Assembly (NCBI RefSeq): GCF_000711985.1
Contig: NZ_JONU01000017.1
Location: 1-34,818, forward strand
Reading direction: 5' to 3'
Length of the DNA: 34,818 bases
Source of the DNA: Rheinheimera texasensis DSM 17496
Lineage (GTDB): Bacteria; Pseudomonadota; Gammaproteobacteria; Enterobacterales; Alteromonadaceae
Every line of letters begins with the position of its first letter. Position 1 is the first letter of the stretch. Positions 25,321 to 34,626 of the stretch are shown piece after piece. Both the position numbers and the translations under genes were made by a program. A model generated the notes under the pieces. The model saw only the letters and a list, made by a program, of their open reading frames with translations, was not told where the DNA came from and ran no database searches.

Positions 25321-27054
25321 CTAAATCAGCGAAGGATTGATCGTATTAAAGGACTGCTGAATGATGTGCAAGTGGCCATACGCTTTTGGCATAATCCGGC
25401 TAAAGTAAAAGTCTGCCGTTTGCCGTTTGGACGCAATAAAATCATCACCTTCCGTACACTCACTTAGTGCTGCAAGAGTCTTATTCCACATATGACCAAA
25501 CAACAGGTACCCTGTCAAATCTAACAAATCACATGCATGTGCCTGAAGCAAACTCGGTAACTTTTCGTTCTGCCCAGCTAAATGACCGATTAAGTGTTCG
25601 TATTCATGTATTAACGCGGCTAACGCTGGTTGTGGATTATCCTGCAATCCGGCCGAAATCTCCTGCACAATATGCTTCATTGCCATTCCACTATCTGCAA
25701 ACAGTTTGCGTCCAGCGAAATCCAACGCCTGAATGCCATTTGTCCCTTCATAAATTTGCGCTATCCGGACGTCACGTACCCACTGCTCCATTCCCCACTC
25801 TTTAATGTAACCATGGCCGCCGAAGACTTGCTGTGCCAGCACGCAACTTTCGAAACCCCGATCAGTTAAAAATGCCTTTGTAACCGGCGTCAGTAGACTT
25901 GCAACTGCCAATGCTTTCTGGTCGTTCGCAAATTTTGCCTGATCCAACTGGTGTGCAACATATACAGAAAAACTGCGACCAGCTTCAGTTAAGGCTTTTA
26001 CCGTCAATAGCATACGCTGAACATCCGGGTGCTGGATAATAGGGTCCGCTTTATTCGCGTCTTGCGTCGTGACACGGCCCTGTAATCGATCGTTCGCGTA
26101 TAGCCTTGCATTCTGAAGGGCCCGTTCAGCAGCGCCAACCCCCTGACTGCCCATTGCCAAGCGTTCGTAATTCATCATGGTGAACATAGCGGCAAGCCCT
26201 TTATTGGGCTCTCCCAACAAGTAACCTTGGGCATCATCAAAATTCATCACACAGCTGGCAGAAGCATGAATACCCATCTTGTGTTCGACAGAGCCGCATT
26301 GCAGGGAATTCCGAACTTCTGTCTTATTACCATTTGTATCAAGCAGGTACTTAGGAACAAGGAATAGTGAAATTCCACGAGACCCCGCTGGCGCATCAGG
26401 TATCTTAGCTAATACCAGATGAATGATGTTGTCTGTCAGATCATGTTCGCCAGCAGTGATGAATATTTTGCTGCCGCTAATCAGGTAGCTGCCATCAGCT
26501 TGAGGCTTTGCCTGCGTACGCATAATGCCTAAATCAGAACCAGCATGTGCCTCAGTCAGGCACATAGTCGCTGACCATTCACCACTGTAAAGTTTTGGCA
26601 GGATATGTTGCTTAGTTAACTCGTCGCCGTACTGCAATAAAGTCACACAGGCGCCGGCAGTAAGACCGGAATATAAAGAAAAGGCGATATCAGCGCTACA
26701 CATCATTTCTTCGTACAAGGTTGCCAAGGATTTTGGCATCCCCATACCACCGAATTCAGGGTCACCGGATAATGCAGTCCAACCCCCTTCGCACAGTTGC
26801 TGGTAATTCGTTTTGTAGTGGTCGGGTGTTGTGACTTCACCTGCTTGCCACTTCACTCCGATGTCATCAGCGAGTTGCGCCTTGGGCGCAATCAGTTCAG
26901 CGGTAACTTTCCCGGCTTCATCCAGGATTGCACTGGCGGTATCAGCTTCGATTCTTTCCGCGAGGATGCTGTTCTGTGACCAAAACTGTTGTACTTTCCA
27001 CAGCTGGAACAGGTTGAACCGCATATCAGCTAATGGTGCCTGGTAAATACTCAT
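25321..27054 (-). CDS. acyl-CoA dehydrogenase (long type with C-terminal extension)
   Basis: 577 aa flavoenzyme that would oxidise an acyl-CoA to the trans-2-enoyl-CoA in beta-oxidation. Order of parts: N-terminal helical domain (about 30-155); FAD/beta domain with MCLTEAHAGSDLG (164-176) and KIFITAGEHD; C-terminal helical domain with FGGHGYIKEWGMEQWVRD and IYEGTNGIQALD, in which E436 is the likely catalytic base; then an extra C-terminal helical region of about 130 residues, found in the roughly 590-aa bacterial FadE-like class. The ATG at 27054 is chosen for GGAGAG seven bases upstream; an in-frame extension to 27105 lacks family sequence. It is a one-gene unit with its own operator, promoter and terminator, wedged between tuf and rpsJ. 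Chain-length preference is unknown. Confidence 0.92.
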   Translation of the reverse strand: MSIYQAPLADMRFNLFQLWKVQQFWSQNSILAERIEADTASAILDEAGKVTAELIAPKAQLADDIGVKWQAGEVTTPDHYKTNYQQLCEGGWTALSGDPEFGGMGMPKSLATLYEEMMCSADIAFSLYSGLTAGACVTLLQYGDELTKQHILPKLYSGEWSATMCLTEAHAGSDLGIMRTQAKPQADGSYLISGSKIFITAGEHDLTDNIIHLVLAKIPDAPAGSRGISLFLVPKYLLDTNGNKTEVRNSLQCGSVEHKMGIHASASCVMNFDDAQGYLLGEPNKGLAAMFTMMNYERLAMGSQGVGAAERALQNARLYANDRLQGRVTTQDANKADPIIQHPDVQRMLLTVKALTEAGRSFSVYVAHQLDQAKFANDQKALAVASLLTPVTKAFLTDRGFESCVLAQQVFGGHGYIKEWGMEQWVRDVRIAQIYEGTNGIQALDFAGRKLFADSGMAMKHIVQEISAGLQDNPQPALAALIHEYEHLIGHLAGQNEKLPSLLQAHACDLLDLTGYLLFGHMWNKTLAALSECTEGDDFIASKRQTADFYFSRIMPKAYGHLHIIQQSFNTINPSLI

Positions 27055-27083
27055 AACAACTCTCCATCTGGTACGATGAGTTA

Positions 27084-27112
27084 GTTCTATCAGAATCTGA
27101 CTCAATTTTCAA
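27084..27112 (-). promoter_or_regulatory. promoter of the acyl-CoA dehydrogenase gene
   Basis: On the minus strand TTGAAA, a 17-bp spacer and TAGAAC, about 30-58 bp before the ATG. The -35 lies within the first half of the palindrome at 27108-27125, so a bound repressor would block polymerase. The remaining bases of 27126-27278 show no gene. Confidence 0.65.
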
Positions 27113-27125
27113 ACACTTGTTTGAA
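27108..27125 (-). promoter_or_regulatory. PsrA-like operator
   Basis: TTCAAACACTTGTTTGAA is a perfect 8-bp-arm palindrome with a 2-bp centre. It agrees with the CAAAC...GTTTG motif known for PsrA, a TetR-family repressor of fatty-acid degradation genes in many gammaproteobacteria, released by long-chain acyl-CoA or fatty acid. It overlaps the -35 of the dehydrogenase promoter, a repressing position. The regulator gene is not in the window. Confidence 0.7.
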
Positions 27126-27278
27126 TACCGCAGAATTTAATAAGACTAGTTGCAATAAATACGTTACGCGAGCACGGCAGGAACTGAACTTATAATAAAT
27201 TGGGAGCAGAATCAGGAATCCCAAATTCGCAGATGAAAAGCTAAGGAACACGACTTTGGAATAAGATTTTGAAAACAA

Positions 27279-27301
27279 AAAGGGCTCCTTCGGAGCCCTT
27301 T
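27279..27301 (-). terminator. intrinsic terminator after tuf
   Basis: AAAGGGCTCC-TTC-GGAGCCCTTT, a perfect 10-bp stem with a 3-base loop 14 bp after the tuf stop. On the minus strand it is followed by TTGTTTT, a good U-rich tract. Confidence 0.93.
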
Positions 27302-27315
27302 CTATATCCAGACTA

Positions 27316-28500
27316 TTACGCCAGGATCTTCGCTACTACGCCCGCACCTACTGTACGGCCGCCTTCACGGATTGCAAAACGCAGACCTTCGTCCATCGCG
27401 ATTGGGTTGATTAACTCAACCACAAACTTCAGGTTGTCGCCTGGCATTACCATCTCTACGCCTTCTGGCAGCTCTACTGCGCCAGTTACGTCAGTTGTAC
27501 GGAAGTAGAACTGTGGACGGTAGCCTTTGAAGAATGGCGTGTGACGGCCACCTTCGTCTTTCGACAGAACGTATACTTCGCCTTCAAACTTAGTGTGTGG
27601 CTTGATTGAACCTGGCTTCGCCAGTACCTGACCACGTTCTACGTCTTCACGCTTAGTACCACGTAACAGCGCGCCGATGTTCTCGCCTGCACGACCTTCG
27701 TCTAACAGTTTGCGGAACATTTCAACACCGGTACAAGTGGTTTGTACTGTGTCTTTCAGACCAACGATTTCTACTGCTTCACCAACTTTGATGATACCTT
27801 GCTCTACACGACCAGTTACTACTGTTCCGCGACCAGCAATTGAGAATACGTCTTCGATTGGCATGATGAATGGCTTATCGATTGCACGGACTGGCTCTGG
27901 AATGTAAGTGTCCAGGGCGTTACCCAGTTCCAGGATCTTCTGTTCCCAAACTGCGTCGCCTTCCAGACCTTTCAGCGCTGAACCACGGATAACCGGCAGG
28001 TCATCACCTGGGAAATCATAGTCTGACAGAAGCTCACGAACTTCCATCTCTACCAGCTCTAACAGCTCTTCGTCGTCAACCATGTCACATTTGTTCATGA
28101 ACACGATGATGTAAGGAACGCCTACCTGACGAGATAACAGGATGTGCTCACGAGTCTGTGGCATTGGGCCGTCAGTCGCAGCTACTACCAGGATTGCGCC
28201 GTCCATCTGGGCAGCACCAGTGATCATGTTTTTAACATAGTCAGCGTGGCCCGGGCAGTCTACGTGTGCGTAGTGACGGGTTGGAGTATCGTATTCAACG
28301 TGAGAAGTGTTGATCGTGATACCACGAGCTTTTTCTTCTGGCGCTTTGTCGATTTGGTCAAATGCGAAAGCCTGACCGCCGTAGTGCTTAGCCAGTACGT
28401 TGGTGATAGCTGCTGTCAGAGTTGTTTTACCGTGGTCAACGTGGCCGATTGTACCTACGTTTACGTGCGGTTTGTTACGTTCAAATTTAGCCTTAGCCAT
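27316..28500 (-). CDS. tuf: elongation factor Tu
   Basis: 394 aa, full length. GTPase motifs are [11 protein letters not shown] (P-loop), the switch I Thr in [37 protein letters not shown] (switch II) and NKCDMVDD. Domains 2 and 3 end with [13 protein letters not shown]. It carries aminoacyl-tRNA to the ribosome. It lies 82 bp downstream of a tRNA-Thr gene, in the arrangement of tufB. Unlike the usual tufB, it is followed not by secE-nusG but by a fatty-acid gene and then rpsJ, the neighbour expected for tufA. Confidence 0.99.
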   Translation of the reverse strand: MAKAKFERNKPHVNVGTIGHVDHGKTTLTAAITNVLAKHYGGQAFAFDQIDKAPEEKARGITINTSHVEYDTPTRHYAHVDCPGHADYVKNMITGAAQMDGAILVVAATDGPMPQTREHILLSRQVGVPYIIVFMNKCDMVDDEELLELVEMEVRELLSDYDFPGDDLPVIRGSALKGLEGDAVWEQKILELGNALDTYIPEPVRAIDKPFIMPIEDVFSIAGRGTVVTGRVEQGIIKVGEAVEIVGLKDTVQTTCTGVEMFRKLLDEGRAGENIGALLRGTKREDVERGQVLAKPGSIKPHTKFEGEVYVLSKDEGGRHTPFFKGYRPQFYFRTTDVTGAVELPEGVEMVMPGDNLKFVVELINPIAMDEGLRFAIREGGRTVGAGVVAKILA

Positions 28501-28582
28501 GTTGTAGACCCTTTTTAAGCAAAAACGGCGGTTGTATAGATTCGGATGTGGATATTATCGCAAGAGGAGGCAAACTGTGAAC

Positions 28583-28658
<76 letters not shown>

Positions 28659-28668
28659 ATTTTCTGTC

Positions 28669-28745
<77 letters not shown>

Positions 28746-28776
28746 CCTACTCGTAGCTATTGTTCACTGGCGAAGA

Positions 28777-28861
<85 letters not shown>

Positions 28862-28866
28862 ACTAA

Positions 28867-28942
<76 letters not shown>

Positions 28943-28959
28943 TACGTCAGTGGCTGCGA

Positions 28960-28988
28960 ATTCTAGTGGAATGATCCGGGTGTGGCAA
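28960..28988 (-). promoter_or_regulatory. promoter of the tRNA-tuf operon
   Basis: On the minus strand TTGCCA, a 17-bp spacer and TAGAAT, about 18 bp before the first tRNA. It is a strong sigma-70 match in the position of the thrU-tufB promoter of Escherichia. Confidence 0.85.
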
Positions 28989-29035
28989 CTGAAAATCAGC
29001 AAAAAGCCAATATTTTTATACTGAATGCTCAATAG

Positions 29036-29061
29036 ATCGCCAAATCAGGTTAATTGGCGAT
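29036..29061 (-). terminator. hairpin overlapping the coaX stop codon
   Basis: ATCGCCAA and TTGGCGAT form a perfect 8-bp stem around a 10-base loop, and the coaX stop lies inside the loop. On the minus strand the following sequence is not U-rich until about 25 bp later (TATAAAAATATTGGCTTTTT). It may slow decay or give weak termination before the tRNA promoter. Confidence 0.4.
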
Positions 29062-29748
29062 ATAACGGGTCATACCGCGGAAAATCAGTAAAGGCTCAAT
29101 TTCTATTGGTAAGCCTCCCAGAAACGGCATTAATACAGCGGCATCACCACCGGTAAGTAACATTTTCGCATTGGGTGCCAGCTGATTAGCCTGCCTGATC
29201 ACTGCAAGAATTGCCGCGAATACCCCGTTTTGCAGGCAACTCGCAGTATCTTGGGCAAATGCCAGCTGAAACTGTTGCTGGTCGCGATTAAACACTCTGG
29301 CGGTATAGTTCGTTACAGCCTTTTGTTGCATATGAATGCCTGGCACAATCCAGCCCCCCTGATGCTGGCCTGATGCACTGAGATGGTCGATAGTGAGCGC
29401 AGTGCCGGCGTCTATCACTAAAAGTTCGGTGTCTGGATAATGTTGTTGTGCCCCGAGCATAGCTAGCCAACGGTCCACGCCCAGTGTTTCTGGTTTTATG
29501 TAACTGTTTACCAGTTGTTCTTTTTGCGCCTCGCTGCGGATTTGATGCCAGGGGATGCCGGTCAGCTGCAGATCGGCTTTTAACTGCTCTAACCGTGCAT
29601 CGGTCGCTACCGAGGCAAAATAGACTGCCAACGGTTTTGCTGGCAGTGGTCCCGGACAATCTGACAAGGCGGATAATCGGCCGTGCTGATAAAAAACTGC
29701 TTTTACTCGGGTATTACCGATATCCAACAGTAAAATTCCGTCAGTCAT
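29050..29748 (-). CDS. coaX: type III pantothenate kinase
   Basis: 232 aa. Catalyses the first step of CoA synthesis (pantothenate to 4'-phosphopantothenate). It has the ASKHA-fold N-terminus LLLDIGNTRVKAVFY (D9), the GVDRWLAMLGA motif (90-100), LLVIDAGTALTIDHL (D113, D121) and GGWIVPGIHM (131-140), all typical of CoaX. It overlaps birA by 8 bp. Escherichia has the unrelated type I enzyme CoaA in the same location before thrU; the type III enzyme here is a functional replacement, also seen in pseudomonads. Type III enzymes are generally not feedback-inhibited by CoA. Confidence 0.95.
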   Translation of the reverse strand: MTDGILLLDIGNTRVKAVFYQHGRLSALSDCPGPLPAKPLAVYFASVATDARLEQLKADLQLTGIPWHQIRSEAQKEQLVNSYIKPETLGVDRWLAMLGAQQHYPDTELLVIDAGTALTIDHLSASGQHQGGWIVPGIHMQQKAVTNYTARVFNRDQQQFQLAFAQDTASCLQNGVFAAILAVIRQANQLAPNAKMLLTGGDAAVLMPFLGGLPIEIEPLLIFRGMTRYIAN

Positions 29749-30742
29749 TGTGCCCTCTTAGACTCAGCTCTCCGCCATAAAAACTTTTCAGTTGCTCATC
29801 CTGTCGCAGAAGCAATCCGCCCTGCAGGTCAACTCCACAACAAACGCCGTACTGAGGTTCTGTGCTCCCTGTAAGGCGGACACTGAGACCAGCAAACTCA
29901 TCGCGCCGGTTAAATTCTTCAGCGAAGGCAGCAAAACCCTTTTTTTCAAAAACCGGCAAAGTTGTGACTAACTCCTGCTGCAACATAGCGATCAACTGGT
30001 TACGATTCACTGGACTCTCGACCTCTGTCGACAAGTCCGTGAAAGCTTGGCCAATCATTGAGGCGCCTGATGCCGGCATATGAATATTCAAACCAACCCC
30101 TATCACAACATCACAATCAGCATGGGTCTGTCCCGTCAATTCAACCAAAATGCCACCCAGTTTTTTATGGCTGGCATATAAATCATTCGGCCATTTAAGC
30201 TTGATCTCACAACCGTAAAGACGCTCAACTAACCTTGCCACCGCGATACCGACCACCAGGCTTAGACCCATCGCTGCCTGGATCCCATGCTGCAGTTGCC
30301 AGTACATTGAAAAATACAAATTACAGCCAAAAGGTGAATACCATTGGTTCCCGCGTCGGCCTCTGCCTGCGGATTGCGCCTCTGCGACGATGGCCTGACC
30401 TTTTTGTAAGACCTGCCCTTCCTGCAGTCTTTTCAAGAGTTGCGTGTTGGTTGAATCAGTCAAGTGCTGCAGCAAAATCTCGGGCCTGCCCGCACCTTGC
30501 AATTGCTTAATCTGCGCCATATCCAGCAATTGCAACGGCTGCGCCAACCGGTAGCCTTTGCCGGAAATTGCAAAGATATCAAGGCCGACTTGTTGTAACT
30601 GGTCGATATGCTTAGCAATCGCCGCTCTACTGATGCCGGCGAGCTGGGCTAAAGCCTCACCCGAATGGGTTTTACCATCAGATAACTGCTGTATTAACTG
30701 ACGTTGTAATGCCAGCGTTTGCGGCTGTTGCTTAGCGCTCAT
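29741..30742 (-). CDS. birA: biotin--protein ligase and biotin operon repressor
   Basis: 333 aa (321 in Escherichia). An N-terminal winged helix-turn-helix (about 12-65, LAQLAGISRAAIAKHIDQLQ) suggests DNA-binding repressor activity as well as ligase activity. The ligase domain has GRGRRGNQW (126-134, biotinyl-AMP loop) and KWPNDL (183-188), followed by GGILVELTGQ and GVGLNIHMP. A small SH3-like C-terminal domain ends it. It overlaps murB by 11 bp and coaX by 8 bp. Its substrate is the biotin carboxyl carrier protein, encoded elsewhere. Confidence 0.96.
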   Translation of the reverse strand: MSAKQQPQTLALQRQLIQQLSDGKTHSGEALAQLAGISRAAIAKHIDQLQQVGLDIFAISGKGYRLAQPLQLLDMAQIKQLQGAGRPEILLQHLTDSTNTQLLKRLQEGQVLQKGQAIVAEAQSAGRGRRGNQWYSPFGCNLYFSMYWQLQHGIQAAMGLSLVVGIAVARLVERLYGCEIKLKWPNDLYASHKKLGGILVELTGQTHADCDVVIGVGLNIHMPASGASMIGQAFTDLSTEVESPVNRNQLIAMLQQELVTTLPVFEKKGFAAFAEEFNRRDEFAGLSVRLTGSTEPQYGVCCGVDLQGGLLLRQDEQLKSFYGGELSLRGHND

Positions 30743-31724
30743 GCAACATCCTTACTTCCGGCTCTAAACAAATGCCAAAGCGCTGTTGGACAGTCGCGAT
30801 TATTAAATCCATCCACTGCTCAAGGTCTGCGGCTGTGCCATGCCCGTAATTCACCAGAACCAGGGGCTGCAACTCATAACAACCGATATCACCCGAGCGT
30901 TGCCCTTTAAAACCAGCTTGTTCTATTAACCAGGCTGCCGCCGTTTTGATTTGGCCACCAGCTTGCGGGTAGGCTGGCAATTGCGGATGCAGCTGTTTCA
31001 GTTCAGAAAACTGTTCGACAGTCAGCAACGGGTTTTTGAAAAAGCTTCCGCAATTGGCCAGCACCTGCGGATCCGGTAGTTTACTGCGTCGCACCTGTAG
31101 CACAGCCTGATATACATCACTGACGCTGCAATTTACTGAAAGATGATCTAGTCCTTTGTAATTGAGCTTTGGTGCGCCGTCTGCATGAAGTCTCAAACCG
31201 ACCGCGACTATGACGCCTCTGCCTTCCAACGCGCGTTTAAAAATGCTGTCTCGGTAGCCAAAAAGACACTCTAAGTTACTCAGTCGCTGAACTTGCTGAC
31301 TGTCCCAATGGAAAAAGTCGACATAAACGCAACTGTCTGTGAGTTCCACACCATAAGCGCCTATGTTCTGGACTGGTGCAGCGCCAACAGAACCCGGGAT
31401 CAACGCCAGGTTTTCCAGACCCCACCACCCCCGATTGACGGTATAACTGACTAGTTCGTGCCAGTTTTTGCCGGCTTCGACGTGTAGCAGTATGCCGTCT
31501 GCCTCCTGTGTTTCAGTCACTGACTTTGCGACATAACGCAGAACAGGCTGCTGAATGTCCGTCAGGAAAATGCTGTTGCTGCCCTCACCGAGGATGAGTG
31601 GAGCTTTTGCTGCATCGATTTGCCGGAGATCAGCTTCGGTCTCACACAGAAGTACCTGATGCAGAACCGCAGGTAACCGGAATGATGAATATAGGCGGGC
31701 ATCCTGCTGCTGCAGCTTTCGCAT
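30732..31724 (-). CDS. murB: UDP-N-acetylenolpyruvoylglucosamine reductase
   Basis: 330 aa, a type I MurB. It reduces the enolpyruvyl group of UDP-GlcNAc-enolpyruvate to give UDP-MurNAc in peptidoglycan synthesis. FAD-binding LILGEGSN (43-50) and LENLALIPGSVGAAPVQNIG (103-122) are intact. R158 in FGYRDSIFK, S227 in NCGSFFKNP and E323 in EPEVRML match the catalytic Arg, Ser and Glu of the family. The ATG at 31724 is preferred; a GTG at 31733 is possible. It heads the murB-birA-coaX cluster with overlapping ends. A TACAAT -10-like element lies about 30 bp upstream. Confidence 0.96.
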   Translation of the reverse strand: MRKLQQQDARLYSSFRLPAVLHQVLLCETEADLRQIDAAKAPLILGEGSNSIFLTDIQQPVLRYVAKSVTETQEADGILLHVEAGKNWHELVSYTVNRGWWGLENLALIPGSVGAAPVQNIGAYGVELTDSCVYVDFFHWDSQQVQRLSNLECLFGYRDSIFKRALEGRGVIVAVGLRLHADGAPKLNYKGLDHLSVNCSVSDVYQAVLQVRRSKLPDPQVLANCGSFFKNPLLTVEQFSELKQLHPQLPAYPQAGGQIKTAAAWLIEQAGFKGQRSGDIGCYELQPLVLVNYGHGTAADLEQWMDLIIATVQQRFGICLEPEVRMLHER

Positions 31725-31787
31725 GGTAAACACTCAACAAGCTAAAAGCGCTATTGTAATGCAAGCACGCGGCAGGCAGAAATATTG

Positions 31788-32702
31788 TTACAACCAGCTT
31801 TTTAGCATGGCAACCACTGAACGGCCTAAAGCACTGTGGTCATAGCCACCTTCCAGACATGCGACTATTCTGCCATGAGAACTTTGTTGCGCTATCGTTT
31901 TCAGCTGCTGTGCAATCCAGGCGTAATCAGCTTCGTGCCATTTCAAATTCGCCATTTCGTCTTCATAGTGCGCGTCAAATCCGGCAGACACTAAGACCAG
32001 TTGCGGTGCGAAATCAGCGATTTTATCTATCCATTGTGTGGTGACGCCCTGACGAAATGCAGACCCATCAGAGCCAGCTGCTAAAGGCAGCTTCAAAATA
32101 TGCGTTGTTTCGGTCAGATCCGGGTGTGGATAAAACGGATACTCAAATGAGGAGCAAAATAGAATACACGGGTCATTTTTTACTATTTGTTCAGTACCAT
32201 TGCCATGGTGCACATCAAAATCCAGAATCAGGATACGGCTCAGGTGATATTGCTGCAGCGCATACTTTGCAGCTACTGCAATATTGTTAAACAAACAAAA
32301 GCCCATGGCCTGTGCACTTTCAGCATGATGCCCAGGCGGCCTGATTGCACAGAATGCCTGAGCATTTTCTCGTTGCATCACCCAATCAACAGCGTTGATC
32401 GCAGCACCTGCGGCGAACCGAGCGGCCTCGAGCGAACGGTTCATGATGGCGGTATCGTCGTCGAGCCATACCGATCCTTGTTCCGGGCTTTTGTCTATAA
32501 CATGACGGATATAGGCTTTATCATGCGCCAGTGCTAATTGTGCGTCTGTTGCCGCAGTCGCCGTCTGATGACTGATGGCATAATCAAGGCCAGAGCTTAG
32601 TAGCTGGTCAAAAATTGCATGTAAACGTCCGGGCTGTTCAGGGTGATCGGTACCCAGGTTATGTTTATTGCAAGCCGGATGACTAAAGATAACCACTGAC
32701 AT
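31788..32702 (-). CDS. histone-deacetylase-family amidohydrolase
   Basis: 304 aa arginase/deacetylase-fold enzyme of the HDAC/acetoin-utilisation/acetylpolyamine-amidohydrolase superfamily. Catalytic pair H125-H126 (RPPGHHAE) and zinc ligands D163 and H165 (DFDVHHGNGTE) are present. D243 (SAGFDAH) and the transition-state Tyr287 (EGGYDHS) are also intact, so it should be active. Bacterial members deacetylate acetyl-lysine, acetylpolyamines or related amides; the substrate cannot be fixed from sequence. It lies only 4 bp after the CoA-transferase/GNAT fusion gene and is probably co-transcribed with it. A 63-bp gap separates it from murB. Confidence 0.93.
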   Translation of the reverse strand: MSVVIFSHPACNKHNLGTDHPEQPGRLHAIFDQLLSSGLDYAISHQTATAATDAQLALAHDKAYIRHVIDKSPEQGSVWLDDDTAIMNRSLEAARFAAGAAINAVDWVMQRENAQAFCAIRPPGHHAESAQAMGFCLFNNIAVAAKYALQQYHLSRILILDFDVHHGNGTEQIVKNDPCILFCSSFEYPFYPHPDLTETTHILKLPLAAGSDGSAFRQGVTTQWIDKIADFAPQLVLVSAGFDAHYEDEMANLKWHEADYAWIAQQLKTIAQQSSHGRIVACLEGGYDHSALGRSVVAMLKSWL

Positions 32703-32706
32703 AAAG

Positions 32707-34626
32707 CTATTGTCCTATTGGTTTTGCGGCCGGCTCAGATTGCAGCTGCAACTGCAGATTTACCTCATCTGGCTCTTCGCTGCGAACTCTGCGAAAGCCG
32801 GCACGTTCAAACACGGTCAGCATAGGCTTATTTTCTACGCGAACAAAGGCGACCATAGTCGCAATACCGCGAATGCGGGCAATACTAATCATTTCCTGCA
32901 ATAAAATAGTGGCCATGCCTTTGCCTTGATGTCGCTCCCGAGTGACAAATGCAACTTCACAACTATTGTTGTGTTCTATCAGGTAATAACGACCTACCGC
33001 CTGAATTTCCAGCACAGAACCATGTTGGCGAACAATACATAAAGCGAGATCCCGGGACTGGTCAACACTGACCAGTGAACATGATTTTTCTCTGCTTAGT
33101 TGTTTCGGGTGATGATTGTAACGCAGTAGCAAAGTTTCTTTGGTGTGAGAATAGAAGAATTCCTGTAGTCTGCGTTCATCGGCAGGGTTGAGCGGTCGCA
33201 GATCAAAGGACTCGCCACCAATATGTAAGATCTTCAGCCCGACGTCGCCTAGCTCAGGTACATCCATCGGCCGCATTACCTGATAGTTAGGTACCCAATA
33301 ATGCTTGCGTACCTCATCCAGCAGCGCCGGACGGAACTTAGGATGCGCGACGCGAATCAGCTCCAGTGCTCGTTCCCGAATACTCTTTCCCCGCAGTGAT
33401 GCAACGCCATATTCAGTCACGACATAATGCACATGCCCGCGCGACGTGACGACACCACTGCCTTCGGAGATTGTCGGCACTATGCGTGATACGGTGCCAT
33501 TTTTGGCGGTCGATGGCAGGGCAATAATCGGCTTACCACCTTTACTCATCGATGCGCCGCGGCTGAAATCAACCTGGCCACCGATCCCGCTATAAAACTG
33601 ATACCCCAGCGAATCCGACACCACCTGGCCGGTTAAATCCACTTCAAGTGCGCTGTTGATTGACACCATATTGTCATTTCGGGCTATGTTTGTCGGCGAA
33701 TTCACATATTCACTGGGATAAAACTCAACATGTGGGTTTTGATTCACAAAATCATATAGTTGCTGCGTACCAACTGCAAAACTGGTGACAGTTTTACCCG
33801 GATGAAAGGTCTTTTGACTGTTGTTGATCACGCCCTTTTTCATCAAATCAATGATGCCATCGCTGATCAATTCACTATGGACCCCTAGATTCTTATGATT
33901 ACCCAAGTACTGCAGCACCGCTTCGGGGATCTTCCCAGTACCAATTTGCACAGTCGCACCGTCTTCAATCAACATTGACACGTACTGGCCGATCCGCTCA
34001 ATTCTCTGCTCGAAGCCAACAGGGGCAACTTCAGGTAATGGCTGTGACTGCTCAATCCAGGCGTCAATTTTACTGATGTGCACATAAGCATGGCCACTGG
34101 TACGAGGCATCAACGGATTAAACTGAGCAATAACTTTTTTTGCATTGCGGATAGCTGCAGAAACTACATCAACCGAGACACCAAGTGAGCAATAGCCGTA
34201 CTCATCCGGCGGGCTCAACATGACTAGCGCGGCATCGAGCGGTAGTATATTTGAACTGAATAAAGTTGGTATTTCTGACAAAAAACACGGTGTATAGTCA
34301 GCACGCCCTTCTGCAACAGCAGCTCTGATCTTCTGACCGGCAATAAATAAAGTATTTACTTTAAAAAGGTCTTTGTACTGAGGTTCAACCCATTTTTCGT
34401 CGGAAATTGTCTGGATATGCACAACTTCAATGTCATGCAGTTGATTTGCATTGGTAATCAGGTCATCAATCAAAGCGTTTGGGACTGCGGCATTAGATCC
34501 GATGAAAATCCGATTCCCTGATTTCAGCAGGTTGCTCCACTCTAATCCATGTTGTTTTGGTAAAGCCATTCCGTTAAGCCGATGATGTTGATTTTTTACA
34601 GTATCGCGCATGCGGGATTTTAACAT
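32707..34626 (-). CDS. acetyl-CoA hydrolase/CoA-transferase fused to a GNAT acetyltransferase
   Basis: 639 aa two-part protein. Residues about 30-450 form a Cat1/4-hydroxybutyrate-CoA-transferase-like module with GTGKIPEAVL (229-238), HSELISDGIIDLM, SINSALEVDLTGQV (likely catalytic E328) and YSGIGGQVDFSRGA (345-358). Residues about 470-620 form a GNAT domain with the acetyl-CoA-binding RHQGKGMA (565-572) and NKPMLTVFERAGF. The fusion is known in several proteobacteria, where the second part may acetylate proteins. It could couple acyl-CoA level to acetylation. Start: ATG 34626 has a poor ribosome site; ATG 34569 (MALPKQHG) is an alternative that removes 19 non-conserved residues. It is followed after 4 bp by the deacetylase-family gene. 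Confidence 0.9.
   Translation of the reverse strand: MLKSRMRDTVKNQHHRLNGMALPKQHGLEWSNLLKSGNRIFIGSNAAVPNALIDDLITNANQLHDIEVVHIQTISDEKWVEPQYKDLFKVNTLFIAGQKIRAAVAEGRADYTPCFLSEIPTLFSSNILPLDAALVMLSPPDEYGYCSLGVSVDVVSAAIRNAKKVIAQFNPLMPRTSGHAYVHISKIDAWIEQSQPLPEVAPVGFEQRIERIGQYVSMLIEDGATVQIGTGKIPEAVLQYLGNHKNLGVHSELISDGIIDLMKKGVINNSQKTFHPGKTVTSFAVGTQQLYDFVNQNPHVEFYPSEYVNSPTNIARNDNMVSINSALEVDLTGQVVSDSLGYQFYSGIGGQVDFSRGASMSKGGKPIIALPSTAKNGTVSRIVPTISEGSGVVTSRGHVHYVVTEYGVASLRGKSIRERALELIRVAHPKFRPALLDEVRKHYWVPNYQVMRPMDVPELGDVGLKILHIGGESFDLRPLNPADERRLQEFFYSHTKETLLLRYNHHPKQLSREKSCSLVSVDQSRDLALCIVRQHGSVLEIQAVGRYYLIEHNNSCEVAFVTRERHQGKGMATILLQEMISIARIRGIATMVAFVRVENKPMLTVFERAGFRRVRSEEPDEVNLQLQLQSEPAAKPIGQ

Noticed and set aside
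34569..34626. Certain choice of start for the CoA-transferase/GNAT gene
   Set aside because: ATG 34626 and ATG 34569 both lack a strong ribosome site; the longer form is listed and the shorter noted.
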